Origin: Sphingomonadales bacterium Ga0077531
GTDB lineage: Bacteria; Pseudomonadota; Alphaproteobacteria; Sphingomonadales; Sphingomonadaceae
Length of the DNA: 64,000 nucleotides
Direction of reading: 5' to 3'
Assembly (NCBI GenBank): GCA_001464915.1
Contig: LNED01000043.1
Coordinates: forward strand, 168,469 to 232,468
The notes under the pieces are model-generated. The model saw only the letters and a program-made list of their open reading frames with translations. It did no database searches and had not been told where the DNA came from. A program made the translations under genes and the position numbers. Of this stretch, positions 15,736 through 24,593 are shown one piece after another; position 1 is the stretch's first letter, and the number at the start of each line of letters is the position of its first letter.

Positions 15736-16990
15736 TGGGCACCTCGGGATCGGCCAGCAGCGCGAGATCAACCCTGCCCGCCCCGCTTTCGAGCCATTTG
15801 CGGCTCTGCACATAATCCTTCATCGTGTTCACACAGTCGAACGCGATCGGCACGCCGTTCTTCAAATAGACCACGGTGAATTTGCGCGTCTCCGGATCGC
15901 CGCGCAGCACAGTCGCATCGAAGCCGAGGCTTAGTCCTGCCGTCTGAAGCTTGAGGTCATACTGGTTCGACCAGAACCACGGCAGCGCGTGATAGGGCTC
16001 CTTTTCGCCCATGATCGCGCGGGCGACGGTGGCCGCCATGTCATGCGCGTTCTGCACCGATTCCAAGCGGATCACGGCGCCATCGGCAAAGTCGTTGGCG
16101 TGCGCGGCGCAGTCGCCAATGGCGTAGACATCGTCCAATGTGGTGCGGCAGCAGAAATCGACGTCGACCCCGTTCGACCCAGCAGCGCCCGCCGCAATCA
16201 GCGGCGCGACCGCAGGGACAACCCCAATGCCGACGATCACCATGTCGCAGGCGACCTCATCGCCATTGTCGAGCCTGACGCCGGTGACCCGCCCGGCATC
16301 CTCTCCCAGCACCGCGTTGACGCCGGTATTGAGCCGCACGTCGACACCCTGACGGCGGTGTTCGGCGGCATAGAAGTCCGACATCTCCTCTCCTGCGACG
16401 CGTGCCAGCAGGCGGGGGAGCATTTCGACCAGCACCACTTCGCAGCCGAGCTTGCGCAGCACGGCGGCTGCCTCCAGCCCGATATAGCCGCCGCCGATCA
16501 CCACGGCGCGCTTGGCCCCGTCCGCCAGCGCGGCCATCATCGCATCGGCATCGGATTTATCGCGGACGTAGAACACGCCGGGCAACACCGCGCCCGGCAC
16601 CGGCAGGCGGCGCGGATCGCCCCCGCCTGACCAGATCAGCTTGCGATAAGTCACATGTCCGCCATCGCTCAGGGTGAGACGGTGGGCTTGCGGATCAAGC
16701 GCAGTCACCGCCGCGCCAAGCCGCAGCGCAATATCCTTGTCCGCCCAGAATTTCTCGGGCCGGATCATGATCCGTTCAAACCCCTTGTCCCCGGCGAGGT
16801 ATTCCTTCGACAGCGGCGGACGCTCGTACGGCGGCGCATTGTCGCGCCCGATCATCAGAATCGATCCTTCGTGCCCATGCTGGCGCAAGGCAATCGCCGC
16901 CTGCGCGCCGCCGTGCCCGGTGCCGACGATCACTACGTCTGCGTGGTCCGGTGCGTGGCCGAGGGCTTGATCAGTGGTGGATGGTGTCAT
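15719..16990 (-). CDS. FAD-dependent ferredoxin reductase (putidaredoxin/rhodocoxin reductase-like)
   Basis: A 423-residue flavoprotein. It has an N-terminal FAD Rossmann motif ([14 protein letters not shown]), the [13 protein letters not shown] segment characteristic of P450-system ferredoxin reductases, a second nucleotide site for NADH ([20 protein letters not shown]) and the FAD motif VYAIGDCA. Such enzymes pass electrons from NADH to a [2Fe-2S] ferredoxin and on to a P450. CYP153 lies about 3.5 kb away, so a working partnership is plausible though no ferredoxin gene is present. ATG 16990 follows an AGGACAG ribosome site; the longer frame from 17038 adds a basic leader without support. 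Confidence 0.9.
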   Translation of the reverse strand: MTPSTTDQALGHAPDHADVVIVGTGHGGAQAAIALRQHGHEGSILMIGRDNAPPYERPPLSKEYLAGDKGFERIMIRPEKFWADKDIALRLGAAVTALDPQAHRLTLSDGGHVTYRKLIWSGGGDPRRLPVPGAVLPGVFYVRDKSDADAMMAALADGAKRAVVIGGGYIGLEAAAVLRKLGCEVVLVEMLPRLLARVAGEEMSDFYAAEHRRQGVDVRLNTGVNAVLGEDAGRVTGVRLDNGDEVACDMVIVGIGVVPAVAPLIAAGAAGSNGVDVDFCCRTTLDDVYAIGDCAAHANDFADGAVIRLESVQNAHDMAATVARAIMGEKEPYHALPWFWSNQYDLKLQTAGLSLGFDATVLRGDPETRKFTVVYLKNGVPIAFDCVNTMKDYVQSRKWLESGAGRVDLALLADPEVPIKDLM

Positions 16991-17074
16991 TGCTGTCCTA
17001 TGCCCCTCCGGCGGTGTGCGGGCTTTGATGTGCCGCAAATCGCCGAAGGGTCAACCCGCCACAAAGGTTAAGCG

Positions 17075-20000
17075 CTACCGTTCGAGCAGATTGCGCGCCT
17101 GGCTGGCAATCTGCGCCAGCATCGCCGCGCCCACCGGCGGGCGGGCCTGTGCGCGGGCAATCATGCTGCGGAATTGCGCCACCGATCCGGCATTGCGTTC
17201 AGCCCACTCACCAATCGCGCCGAGCGGATCGTCCTTCCCGCCCTTGCGCCGCATCAGCCGCCGCAGGAATTCGATCCGCATGTGCTGGAAATCGCGCGCG
17301 AGGCCGGACACGAGCAACCGCTCCCACACGTCCGAAGGCGACATATGCGCCGCCGTGCCCTGCGCCCAATCCAGCCCCAGCCGCGTGCCGATGTCGGCAA
17401 AGGCGTGGGTCAGCAGCTTGGCATCAATCCCGGTGTCGAGCGCAGTCTGCGCCAGACCCACCGCGCCATCATAGTCGAACAGGTTGGCGACGCGGGCGGC
17501 CAAGACTTCGGGCGCGCCGGCGGCGATAAAGCTGCGGCGCAATTCCATGGATCGCGCACGCGGTTCGGCGGTGAGCAATTCTTCGCGCGCGGCGGTCAGC
17601 ACCGTGACGCCACCGGACAATTCGGCAATCATCGCGCCGGCATCGACCTTGCCCGCAGCGGTGCGCAGCACATCGGACATCAGATTGCCAACTGCCGCTG
17701 CCAACCGGTCAAACAGCGCCAGCCGTGCGGCTTCGGGGATCGCGGCTTCGTCCAGCTCGCGCCACAGTACTTCAAGCCCGAACAGGCGTTCGGCGACCAC
17801 GAAGGCGGCGGTCACTTCGGCCAGCCCCACGCCTTCTTCCTCGGCGAGTTCAAACGGGTGCACCATGCCCAGCCGGTTGACCATGCGGTTTGACAAGCTG
17901 GTGGCGATCATCTCCCGCCGCAGCCGGTGGCCCCTGATCTGCGCGGCGTAGGTTTTGCGCATCGGGGTGGGAAAGCGCGCGATCAGCAGCGGTTCAAGCG
18001 CGGGATCGTCGGGCAGGGCGCTTGCTTCGATCGCGGACTGCAAGGCGAGCTTGGCTGAAGACAGCAGCACCGCCAGTTCGGGCCGGGTCAGCCCGTTGCC
18101 ATCAGCGGCGCGGCGCGACAACGCTTCGCCATCGGCCAGACCTTCGGTGCGGCGGTCGAAATCGCTGACCTCCTCCAACCGTTCGATCAGGCGGACATAG
18201 GCAGGGGTTGCCCCCGGCCCGCCGCTTTCGGCCACCGACAGCGCGAGCGCCTGCAAGCGGTTGTCTTCGAGCACGATCGCCGCGACCTCATCGGTCATCG
18301 CGGCCAGCAGCGTGTTGCGCTTCTTCTCGGTCAGCTTGCCCGCAGCCATGGCGGCGGCGAGCGCGATCTTGATGTTGACCTCGTTATCCGAACAATCGAC
18401 GCCGGCCGAATTGTCGATGAAGTCGGTATTGATGCGGCCTCCCGCCAGCGAAAACGCGATGCGCCCCGCCTGCGTGGTGCCAAGGTTCGCGCCTTCACCG
18501 ATAACCCGCGCACGCACGTCGCCCGCATCGACCCGCAATCCATCATTGGCCGGATCGCCAACCTGCATGTGGCTTTCGTGCGGCGCCTTCACATAGGTAC
18601 CGATCCCGCCGAACCACATCAGGTCAACAGGCGCGCGCAGGATCGCGGAGATCAATGCTTCAGGCTCAATCTCCTTGGCATCGATCCCAAGCAGATCGCG
18701 CGATTGCTTCGACAGCTTGATCGCTTTCGACGCGCGGCTGAACACCCCGCCGCCCTTGGAAATCAGGCTGGCGTTGTAGTCCTCCCAGCTTGACCGGGGG
18801 AGTTCGAACAGGCGCTTGCGCTCTTTCCAGCTCGCCATCGGATCGGGGGTGGGATCGATGAAGATGTGGCGGTGATCGAACGCCGCGACCAGTTTCAGCG
18901 TTTTGGACAGCAGCATCCCGTTGCCGAACACATCGCCCGACATATCGCCGCAGCCCGCCACCGTGACCGGGTCGGCCTGCACATCAACGCCCATTTCGCG
19001 GAAATGGCGCTGCACCGATACCCACGCGCCGCGCGCGGTGATGCCCATTGCCTTGTGGTCGTATCCGTTCGACCCGCCGCTCGCAAAAGCATCGTCGAGC
19101 CAGAAGTCGCGGCTTTGGGCGATGCCATTGGCGATGTCGGAGAAGGTCGCGGTGCCCTTGTCTGCCGCCACCACGAAATAGGGGTCTTCGCCGTCGAGCA
19201 CTTGCACTGCCGCCGGGTGCACCACTTTGCCGCCGACGATGTTGTCGGTGACCGACAGCAGCGTGCGGATGAAGATTTCATACGACGCGCGCCCTTCAGC
19301 GGCCCAGCCTTCGCGGTTGAGCGCGGGTGAGGGCAGCTGCTTGGGATAGAACCCGCCCTTTGCCCCGGTCGGCACGATCACCGCGTTTTTCACGCGCTGC
19401 GCTTTCATCAATCCCAGCACTTCGGTGCGGAAATCATCGCGCCGGTCTGACCAGCGCAAGCCCCCACGCGCGACCTTGCCCGAACGCAGGTGAATGCCTT
19501 CGACCCGGCGCGAATAGACAAAAATCTCCCGCCACGGCAGCGGCTTGGGCAGGCCGGGGACGAGCGCAGAATCGAGCTTGAACGCCAATGCCTCAGCCGC
19601 AGCGGGCGCGAAGGCGTTGGTGCGCAGCACCGCGTCGATCACCGCGCGGTACGATCGCAGCAGCCGGTCATCGTTGATCGCGGTGACTTTCGCCAGCCCG
19701 CGCGTGAAGGCGGTTTGCGCCGCGGTGATAGCCTCGTCCCGCTCCCCGCTGAAAGCCGGATCGTGGCGCGCGGCAAACAGCGCCACCATCGCGCGGGTCA
19801 CCTGCGGCGCGCCCACCAGCGCATCGACCACGGTGTAGATCGTGTAACTCACCCCGGTCTGGCGCAAATAGCGATAGACCGCGCGCAGCCAGTTCGCTGC
19901 CTGCGGAACCAACCCCGTCGCCGCGACCAGCCGGTTGAACGGATCATCTTCCGCCAAGCCATTGAGCACATCGGCCAGCGCATCCTCAATCAAGCCGGCC

Positions 20001-21784
20001 CGTTCGAGCAACGCGCCCGCTTCCAGCCCGACCGGCACGGTGAGGATGAAATCGTGGATCGCGCCGAGCGTGGGATCGGTCAGGAAGGTTGGCACTTCGG
20101 CGGCCACCCGGAACCCGAAGTTTTCAAGCGCGGGCACAGCATCGGACAGCGCCAGCGTCCCGCGAATGGTGTAGACCTTCAGCCGCAGGGTATCCGCGCC
20201 GTCGCTCGCCAGCCGATAAAGGCGGGTGGCACGATCTGGCCGAGCGGGGGCGGCGGCCTGCGCTTCGCTGTCCGCCAGCGCCAGCGTGCGCAGTTTGGCG
20301 ATGTCGCGCGCGGCCTCCTCCGGGCCATAGGACAGGCGGTATCCGGTCGGGAAGGCCGGAGCATAGCGCGCGGCGAGCGCGGCCGCGCGGCCTTCGTCTT
20401 CGCTTGTGGCAAGGTGCGTCGCCACCGCCTCGTTCCAACCGCGCAGCAGTTCGACCAATTGCGCTTCAATCGCGGCATCATCGGGCAGATCGTCACAACC
20501 GCGCACATCAACCAGGAACCGCAGCAGCGCGAGCGTGCTGCTTTCAACCTCAAGGCTCCAGTCGAGCAGCGCCGCGCCGGGGGTGGCCAGCAGCATCGCC
20601 TGAATCTGCAAGCGCACATCGGTCGACAGCTGATCGCGCGGTAACCACACGAACGCGAAGACGTGGCGCTCCAACGTTGCGCGCACCATCACCAACCGCG
20701 GGCGCGGGCGATCGATCAGCGCCATCTTGGCAGTCGCCAGCGTGCGCACGCAAGCGGGATCGAACGCGGTCAGCAGATCATTGGGCAGCGAGGTGAAGGC
20801 GTGCACTAGCGCCTTGCCATTGTGCCCGGCCGGATCGTAGCCAAGCGTCGCGGTGAGATCGCCCAGCACCCGGCGCAGCATTGGCACTGCGCCCGGCGGT
20901 GCATTTAACGCGGCGCTGGTCCACAGCCCGGCGTGGATCGACAGCGCGGTGACCTTACCCTTGGTGCGAATCGGCACGATGAACAGATCGAGCGGGCTGG
21001 CGCGGTGGACGCGCGATTGCACGTTGGATTTGATCATCAGCAGCGCGGCGGATGAGTTGCGGTCAAACCACTCGAACGCCCGGTCGAGCGACACCGGCGC
21101 CAGCAATTCGCGCGCGGAACTGCGGCAGATGCCGAGCACGTCACTTTCCGCTCCGCCGCGCTGGCGGGTGAGGTGGCCGAGCTGGGTCAGCATCCCGCCG
21201 CCCAGCCAGCCGAGCAGCGCGCTCGCCTCGGCATCGACCGCTGCGGCCTGCGCGGCATCTGCCGTGATCACCGCCTGCATCTGCGGCCAATCGCTGACCG
21301 CCGCCTGCACATCGGCGAGCGTCGCTTCGAGCGTTTCAAGCAACTCGCGCCGCTGCCGCGCATCGACGCGCGGAGTTTCGAGGTAGATCAGCGATTCGCG
21401 CCGGCCTGATGGTGCAAACGCGGTGATCGTGCCCGCCGCGTCGCGCTCAACCGCAATCACCGGGTGCAACAGCAGATCGATGCCCAGCCCCTGTGCAGCA
21501 ATCGCGGCGGCAATCGAATCGACCAGAAACGGCTTGTCATCGTTGACGATGGCGATCCGCAGGTGGCGGCGGCCTTCGGTGGCGGATTCGATCTGCACCG
21601 TTGATTGACCGGGCGTGCGGGTGCGCGCGGCGGCGAGCAGGAACGCTGCGGCCTCTTCCATCGCGGCTTTATCAGGGATGCCGTCGCCGGGGAGCAAGGA
21701 CGCTTCGAGATGCTGGCGCAGCGCCTTGATCAGCGCAGCTTCGGGCGACTTGGCCGCCGTGCCCGTGGTGGTTTTCGGCCCCAT
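17075..21784 (-). CDS. gdhB: NAD-specific glutamate dehydrogenase, large (about 180 kDa) type
   Basis: A 1569-residue enzyme that deaminates glutamate to 2-oxoglutarate and ammonium with NAD+, linking amino-acid breakdown to the TCA cycle. The length matches the GDH180 class found in many Proteobacteria. The N-terminal ~650 residues contain ACT-like regulatory parts. The catalytic core begins around WSDRRDDFRTEVLGLMKAQ and includes VPTGAKGGFYPK, GGSNGYDHKAMGIT and the dinucleotide region VAGCGDMSGDVFGNGM. The C-terminal third is the helical domain of this class. A GGGAGC ribosome site precedes ATG 21784 and a perfect TATAAT lies about 45 bases upstream. The gene stands alone. Confidence 0.95.
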   Translation of the reverse strand: MGPKTTTGTAAKSPEAALIKALRQHLEASLLPGDGIPDKAAMEEAAAFLLAAARTRTPGQSTVQIESATEGRRHLRIAIVNDDKPFLVDSIAAAIAAQGLGIDLLLHPVIAVERDAAGTITAFAPSGRRESLIYLETPRVDARQRRELLETLEATLADVQAAVSDWPQMQAVITADAAQAAAVDAEASALLGWLGGGMLTQLGHLTRQRGGAESDVLGICRSSARELLAPVSLDRAFEWFDRNSSAALLMIKSNVQSRVHRASPLDLFIVPIRTKGKVTALSIHAGLWTSAALNAPPGAVPMLRRVLGDLTATLGYDPAGHNGKALVHAFTSLPNDLLTAFDPACVRTLATAKMALIDRPRPRLVMVRATLERHVFAFVWLPRDQLSTDVRLQIQAMLLATPGAALLDWSLEVESSTLALLRFLVDVRGCDDLPDDAAIEAQLVELLRGWNEAVATHLATSEDEGRAAALAARYAPAFPTGYRLSYGPEEAARDIAKLRTLALADSEAQAAAPARPDRATRLYRLASDGADTLRLKVYTIRGTLALSDAVPALENFGFRVAAEVPTFLTDPTLGAIHDFILTVPVGLEAGALLERAGLIEDALADVLNGLAEDDPFNRLVAATGLVPQAANWLRAVYRYLRQTGVSYTIYTVVDALVGAPQVTRAMVALFAARHDPAFSGERDEAITAAQTAFTRGLAKVTAINDDRLLRSYRAVIDAVLRTNAFAPAAAEALAFKLDSALVPGLPKPLPWREIFVYSRRVEGIHLRSGKVARGGLRWSDRRDDFRTEVLGLMKAQRVKNAVIVPTGAKGGFYPKQLPSPALNREGWAAEGRASYEIFIRTLLSVTDNIVGGKVVHPAAVQVLDGEDPYFVVAADKGTATFSDIANGIAQSRDFWLDDAFASGGSNGYDHKAMGITARGAWVSVQRHFREMGVDVQADPVTVAGCGDMSGDVFGNGMLLSKTLKLVAAFDHRHIFIDPTPDPMASWKERKRLFELPRSSWEDYNASLISKGGGVFSRASKAIKLSKQSRDLLGIDAKEIEPEALISAILRAPVDLMWFGGIGTYVKAPHESHMQVGDPANDGLRVDAGDVRARVIGEGANLGTTQAGRIAFSLAGGRINTDFIDNSAGVDCSDNEVNIKIALAAAMAAGKLTEKKRNTLLAAMTDEVAAIVLEDNRLQALALSVAESGGPGATPAYVRLIERLEEVSDFDRRTEGLADGEALSRRAADGNGLTRPELAVLLSSAKLALQSAIEASALPDDPALEPLLIARFPTPMRKTYAAQIRGHRLRREMIATSLSNRMVNRLGMVHPFELAEEEGVGLAEVTAAFVVAERLFGLEVLWRELDEAAIPEAARLALFDRLAAAVGNLMSDVLRTAAGKVDAGAMIAELSGGVTVLTAAREELLTAEPRARSMELRRSFIAAGAPEVLAARVANLFDYDGAVGLAQTALDTGIDAKLLTHAFADIGTRLGLDWAQGTAAHMSPSDVWERLLVSGLARDFQHMRIEFLRRLMRRKGGKDDPLGAIGEWAERNAGSVAQFRSMIARAQARPPVGAAMLAQIASQARNLLER

Positions 21785-21828
21785 AATTATGCTCCCGGCG
21801 TCCTGCGATCCAGCACCTAAAGACTGTA

Positions 21829-21834
21829 ATTATA
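21829..21834 (-). promoter_or_regulatory. gdhB: Candidate -10 element for the NAD-GDH gene
   Basis: A perfect TATAAT on the minus strand, in an AT-rich patch unusual for this DNA, lies about 45 bases upstream of the GDH start. The -35 is weak (ACGATT, 17 bases upstream). The rest of 21785-21912 shows no gene. Confidence 0.45.
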
Positions 21835-21912
21835 TTGTGCCGAATTGTTTTAATCGTGTCTTTCGCGATACGCGCTTACCCCCATTTGGTGCAAGCGTGT
21901 TCAACACCTGAG

Positions 21913-22908
21913 TTACGCGGCGAGTGCAGTTTCACAGGCCTCGATCGTCAGTTCCATCGATCGGATGCGCGCATCAGGATCAAAGGTGGCGCCTGACAGC
22001 AGGATCTCATCGGCCCCGGTGCGCGCCACGAAGGCGGCGATGCTGTCGCGCACCTGCGCCGGAGTGCCGACTGCTGCGGCCTGCCCGACATGCGCGAGCA
22101 TCGCTTGCGCGGGTGCGGGCAGGTTATCGGTATAGCCTTCAATCGGCGGCGGCAGCTTGCCGGGGGTGCCGGTGCGCAGCCGCACAAAGCTTTGCTGCTG
22201 ACTGGAGGCGAGCAACCGCGCCGCAGCCTCGGTTTCCGCGGCGAACACGTTCATCGCCACCATCACATGCGGGCGATCCAGCGCGGCAGACGGCTTAAAA
22301 TCGCGGCGATAAACGGCGAGCGCCGCATCGAGATGATCAGGCGCAAAATGCGCGGCGAAGGCATAAGGCAGGCCAAGCTTGGCGGCGAGCTGCGCGCCAA
22401 ACAGGCTCGACCCCAGCATCCACAGCTCAACCTTGGCACCCAGCCCCGGGGTGGCGTGGATCGGCAGATCGATATCGCCGGTCAGCAGCGCGCGCAGTTC
22501 GACCACGTCCTGCGGAAAATACTCGGCGGCCTGATGCAGGTTCTTGCGCAGGGCACGCTGCAATTCCGGCCCGGCCCCCGGCGCGCGGCCCAGCCCCAGA
22601 TCGATCCGCCCGGGAAACAGCGCGTCCAGCGTGCCGAACTGTTCGGCGATCTGGAACGGGGTGTGGTTGGGCAGCATGATCCCGCCCGATCCGATCCGGA
22701 TGCGGCTGGTGGCATTGCCGATATGGGCGAGCACGACCGAGGTCGCCCCGCCTGCGATCCCGTCCATCGCGTGATGTTCGGCCACCCAGAACCGGTCGCA
22801 GCCCATCGCTTCAGCCGCACGGGCCAAGTCGGTGGCCGCGGCAAAGGCTTCGGTCAAGGTGCCGCCTTCGCGCACCGGCACCAGATCGAGCACGGAAAAA
22901 CGGGTCAT
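21913..22908 (-). CDS. LLM-class (luciferase-like) flavin-dependent oxidoreductase
   Basis: A 331-residue TIM-barrel monooxygenase of the bacterial-luciferase superfamily, using reduced FMN or F420. Family markers are FWVAEHHAMDGIAGGATSVVLAHI, RIGSGGIMLPNHTPFQIAEQFGTLDALFPGRIDLGLGRAPG and the C-terminal GTPAQVRDSI. This closely fits the FMN-dependent MsnO8-like group annotated in many alphaproteobacteria, whose substrate is mostly unknown. Its start overlaps the TPR gene stop by ATGA, so the two are co-translated. It could act in organosulfur or ketone oxidation, but nothing nearby decides that. Confidence 0.9.
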   Translation of the reverse strand: MTRFSVLDLVPVREGGTLTEAFAAATDLARAAEAMGCDRFWVAEHHAMDGIAGGATSVVLAHIGNATSRIRIGSGGIMLPNHTPFQIAEQFGTLDALFPGRIDLGLGRAPGAGPELQRALRKNLHQAAEYFPQDVVELRALLTGDIDLPIHATPGLGAKVELWMLGSSLFGAQLAAKLGLPYAFAAHFAPDHLDAALAVYRRDFKPSAALDRPHVMVAMNVFAAETEAAARLLASSQQQSFVRLRTGTPGKLPPPIEGYTDNLPAPAQAMLAHVGQAAAVGTPAQVRDSIAAFVARTGADEILLSGATFDPDARIRSMELTIEACETALAA

Positions 22909-23780
22909 GCGGGCGGTTCCTCACTTGGTGGTGCAGGGGGCGACGTTTCCTCTGCCGGGGGCAGCTGCGCAAGATATTCCTTCGCCGTGTCAGCCGCCGG
23001 GCCTGGGCCGAGCGCGACCACCGATTGCCAGCTTTGCCGCGCGGCTTCGTCACGCCCGGCCAGCACCGCGATCACGCCGGCCTCCAGCCCGATTTCAGGG
23101 TCGGTAGGGGTGACCGACACGGCCCGCTCAATCGCCGTCTGCGCCGCATCAAGCTGGCCGAGGCGCCGCAGCAGCGTGGCTTTAAGCAGCCAGCCCTCGG
23201 CGCGGGTCGGCGCAAGCGTGGTGGCAGCGTCGAGCGCCGCCAGCGCCTCATCCCCGCGCCCCAATGCGACCAAGGCTCGCGCCTTGTCGATAGCAGCCAG
23301 TGCGACCAGCGTTGCGTCGGCGGCGGCTTGCGCATCGCTCTCAGCCAAGGTTAGCAAATCGAGCGCGCCCGCCGCATCGCCGCCCGCCAGCGCGGCATTG
23401 CCGGCCAGCGCCGCAAACCGCGCGCGGGTGCGCGTTTCCTCTGCCGGGGTTTCCTCGCGCGCGGCGATAAAGGCAGCCCGGGCGTCGTCCCACAACCCAA
23501 GCTCGCTCGACGCGGTGCCGAGGCAGTGGTTGGCGATCACCCGGTCGGTGCCGGTGGTTTCGGTCCGCCGGATTTGCGCCAAGGTATGCGCGCGCGCCGC
23601 ATCCTCGCCGAGCAGATTGAAACATCCTTCGAGCCAGGCGCTCGTGGCGTTCAGTTCGACCTGGGGGGCAGCATCCCGTGCCGGACGGTCGCGCACCAAC
23701 TCATCGCCCGCAATAGCGCCGCCCAGGGGATTGGGGCCAACTTGCAGCAGCAGGGCGAGGATCAATGAAGTAAGGGACAC
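22905..23780 (-). CDS. Exported TPR-repeat protein
   Basis: A 291-residue protein built mostly of Ala-rich paired helices that read as tetratricopeptide repeats (about residues 90-275, for example GDEALAALDAATTLAPTRAEGWLLKATLLRRLGQ), ending in a Pro/Glu-rich tail. A short hydrophobic start (SLTSLILALLLQ) suggests a signal or anchor. TPR proteins scaffold other proteins; no partner is evident. The GTG at 23780 is chosen because the upstream in-frame ATG (23861) would overlap the hydrolase gene by 71 bases. Between the hydrolase stop and this GTG lies a run of nine C bases (mRNA sense). It overlaps the downstream monooxygenase by four bases. Confidence 0.75.
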   Translation of the reverse strand: MSLTSLILALLLQVGPNPLGGAIAGDELVRDRPARDAAPQVELNATSAWLEGCFNLLGEDAARAHTLAQIRRTETTGTDRVIANHCLGTASSELGLWDDARAAFIAAREETPAEETRTRARFAALAGNAALAGGDAAGALDLLTLAESDAQAAADATLVALAAIDKARALVALGRGDEALAALDAATTLAPTRAEGWLLKATLLRRLGQLDAAQTAIERAVSVTPTDPEIGLEAGVIAVLAGRDEAARQSWQSVVALGPGPAADTAKEYLAQLPPAEETSPPAPPSEEPPA

Positions 23781-23781
23781 A

Positions 23782-23790
23782 GGGGGGGGG
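23782..23790 (-). repeat. Nine-base G:C homopolymer between hydrolase stop and TPR start
   Basis: G9 on the plus strand, C9 in the transcript, fills the gap between the TAG of the hydrolase and the GTG of the TPR gene. Being non-coding, length changes would alter ribosome-site spacing rather than a reading frame. Confidence 0.75.
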
Positions 23791-24525
23791 CTATCCGTAA
23801 AATTCGGCCACAATGGCCTTGAGGGTGGCAATGTCGCTATCCCGCGACAGGCGGTGGTCACCGTCCTCTATCAGAGTCACCTGAACGTCGTCCGACCGCA
23901 ATGCGGCTTGGACACGCAGGCTGATCTCAAACGGGACGTCGGCATCGGCTTTGCCGTGGATCAACCGCACCGGGCAGGTGATGTTGATCGCGCGCCCCAG
24001 ACGCAGGTGGCATTCGGCATCGGCAAAGAACTCGGGATAGGTCGGGGTGGGTTCGGGGCCATAGGGATTAGGCTCGTAAATCGTCTCGCCAGCCGCGAGG
24101 CTCTCGCGCTGCGCTTCCGAGTAACCCCAGCGCGTGAAATCGGGCGCGGGGGCGATGCCGATCATCCCGGCGAGGCGATGCTTCAGATGTTCGGCCACCA
24201 ACAGCATCAGCCACCCGCCCATCGACGATCCCACCAGCAGCACCGGCCCGCTGACATACGACGCGATCAACGCCAGCACCTCGTCCCGCCAGCGGCTCAA
24301 CATCCCATCTACAAACGCGCCGTCACTCTGCCCGCAGCCCGAATAGTCGAGCAACAGGCAAGCGCGGCCCCGTTCCTGCGCTTCGGCAAACAGCGCGGTC
24401 GCCTTGCTCCCCGCCATGTCGGACATATAGCCGGGCAGGAACACCAGCGCCGGGCCGATCCCGTGGGTGTAGCGGAAGGCGATGCGGCGGCCATCGTATA
24501 GCGTGTGGTGCATGATATCGCTCAT
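23791..24525 (-). CDS. Alpha/beta hydrolase
   Basis: A 244-residue serine hydrolase. The nucleophile elbow is GSSMGG, the acid lies in the HGKADADVPFE region and the catalytic His in EDGDHRLSRDSD. The early FLPGYMSDMAGSKATALFAEAQERG and LLDYSGCGQSDG segments match the ABHD10-like group, which hydrolyses acyl-thioester or glucuronide-type esters; the substrate here is unknown. It is probably cytoplasmic, since no signal is present. ATG 24525 is used; ATG 24513, which has a better AAGGATG ribosome site nine bases upstream, is a real alternative. It is divergent from phoD and is followed by the TPR and monooxygenase genes in an apparent operon. Confidence 0.88.
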   Translation of the reverse strand: MSDIMHHTLYDGRRIAFRYTHGIGPALVFLPGYMSDMAGSKATALFAEAQERGRACLLLDYSGCGQSDGAFVDGMLSRWRDEVLALIASYVSGPVLLVGSSMGGWLMLLVAEHLKHRLAGMIGIAPAPDFTRWGYSEAQRESLAAGETIYEPNPYGPEPTPTYPEFFADAECHLRLGRAINITCPVRLIHGKADADVPFEISLRVQAALRSDDVQVTLIEDGDHRLSRDSDIATLKAIVAEFYG

Positions 24526-24593
24526 CCTTGCACCATGGCTTGCGCGGGGGGCCCGGTGCAAGCATTGTCATACCATCGACACGTGAGAGGGAT

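Noticed and set aside
19490..20644. 384-codon plus-strand frame inside the NAD-GDH gene
   Set aside because: Antisense shadow of the glutamate dehydrogenase; no start signal, no recognisable family, Arg/Gln-rich composition.
22090..24501. 803-codon open frame on the plus strand
   Set aside because: It runs antisense to three well-supported genes (monooxygenase, TPR protein, hydrolase) and its product is rich in Arg, His, Gln and Ala with no domain. Long antisense frames are expected at this GC content.
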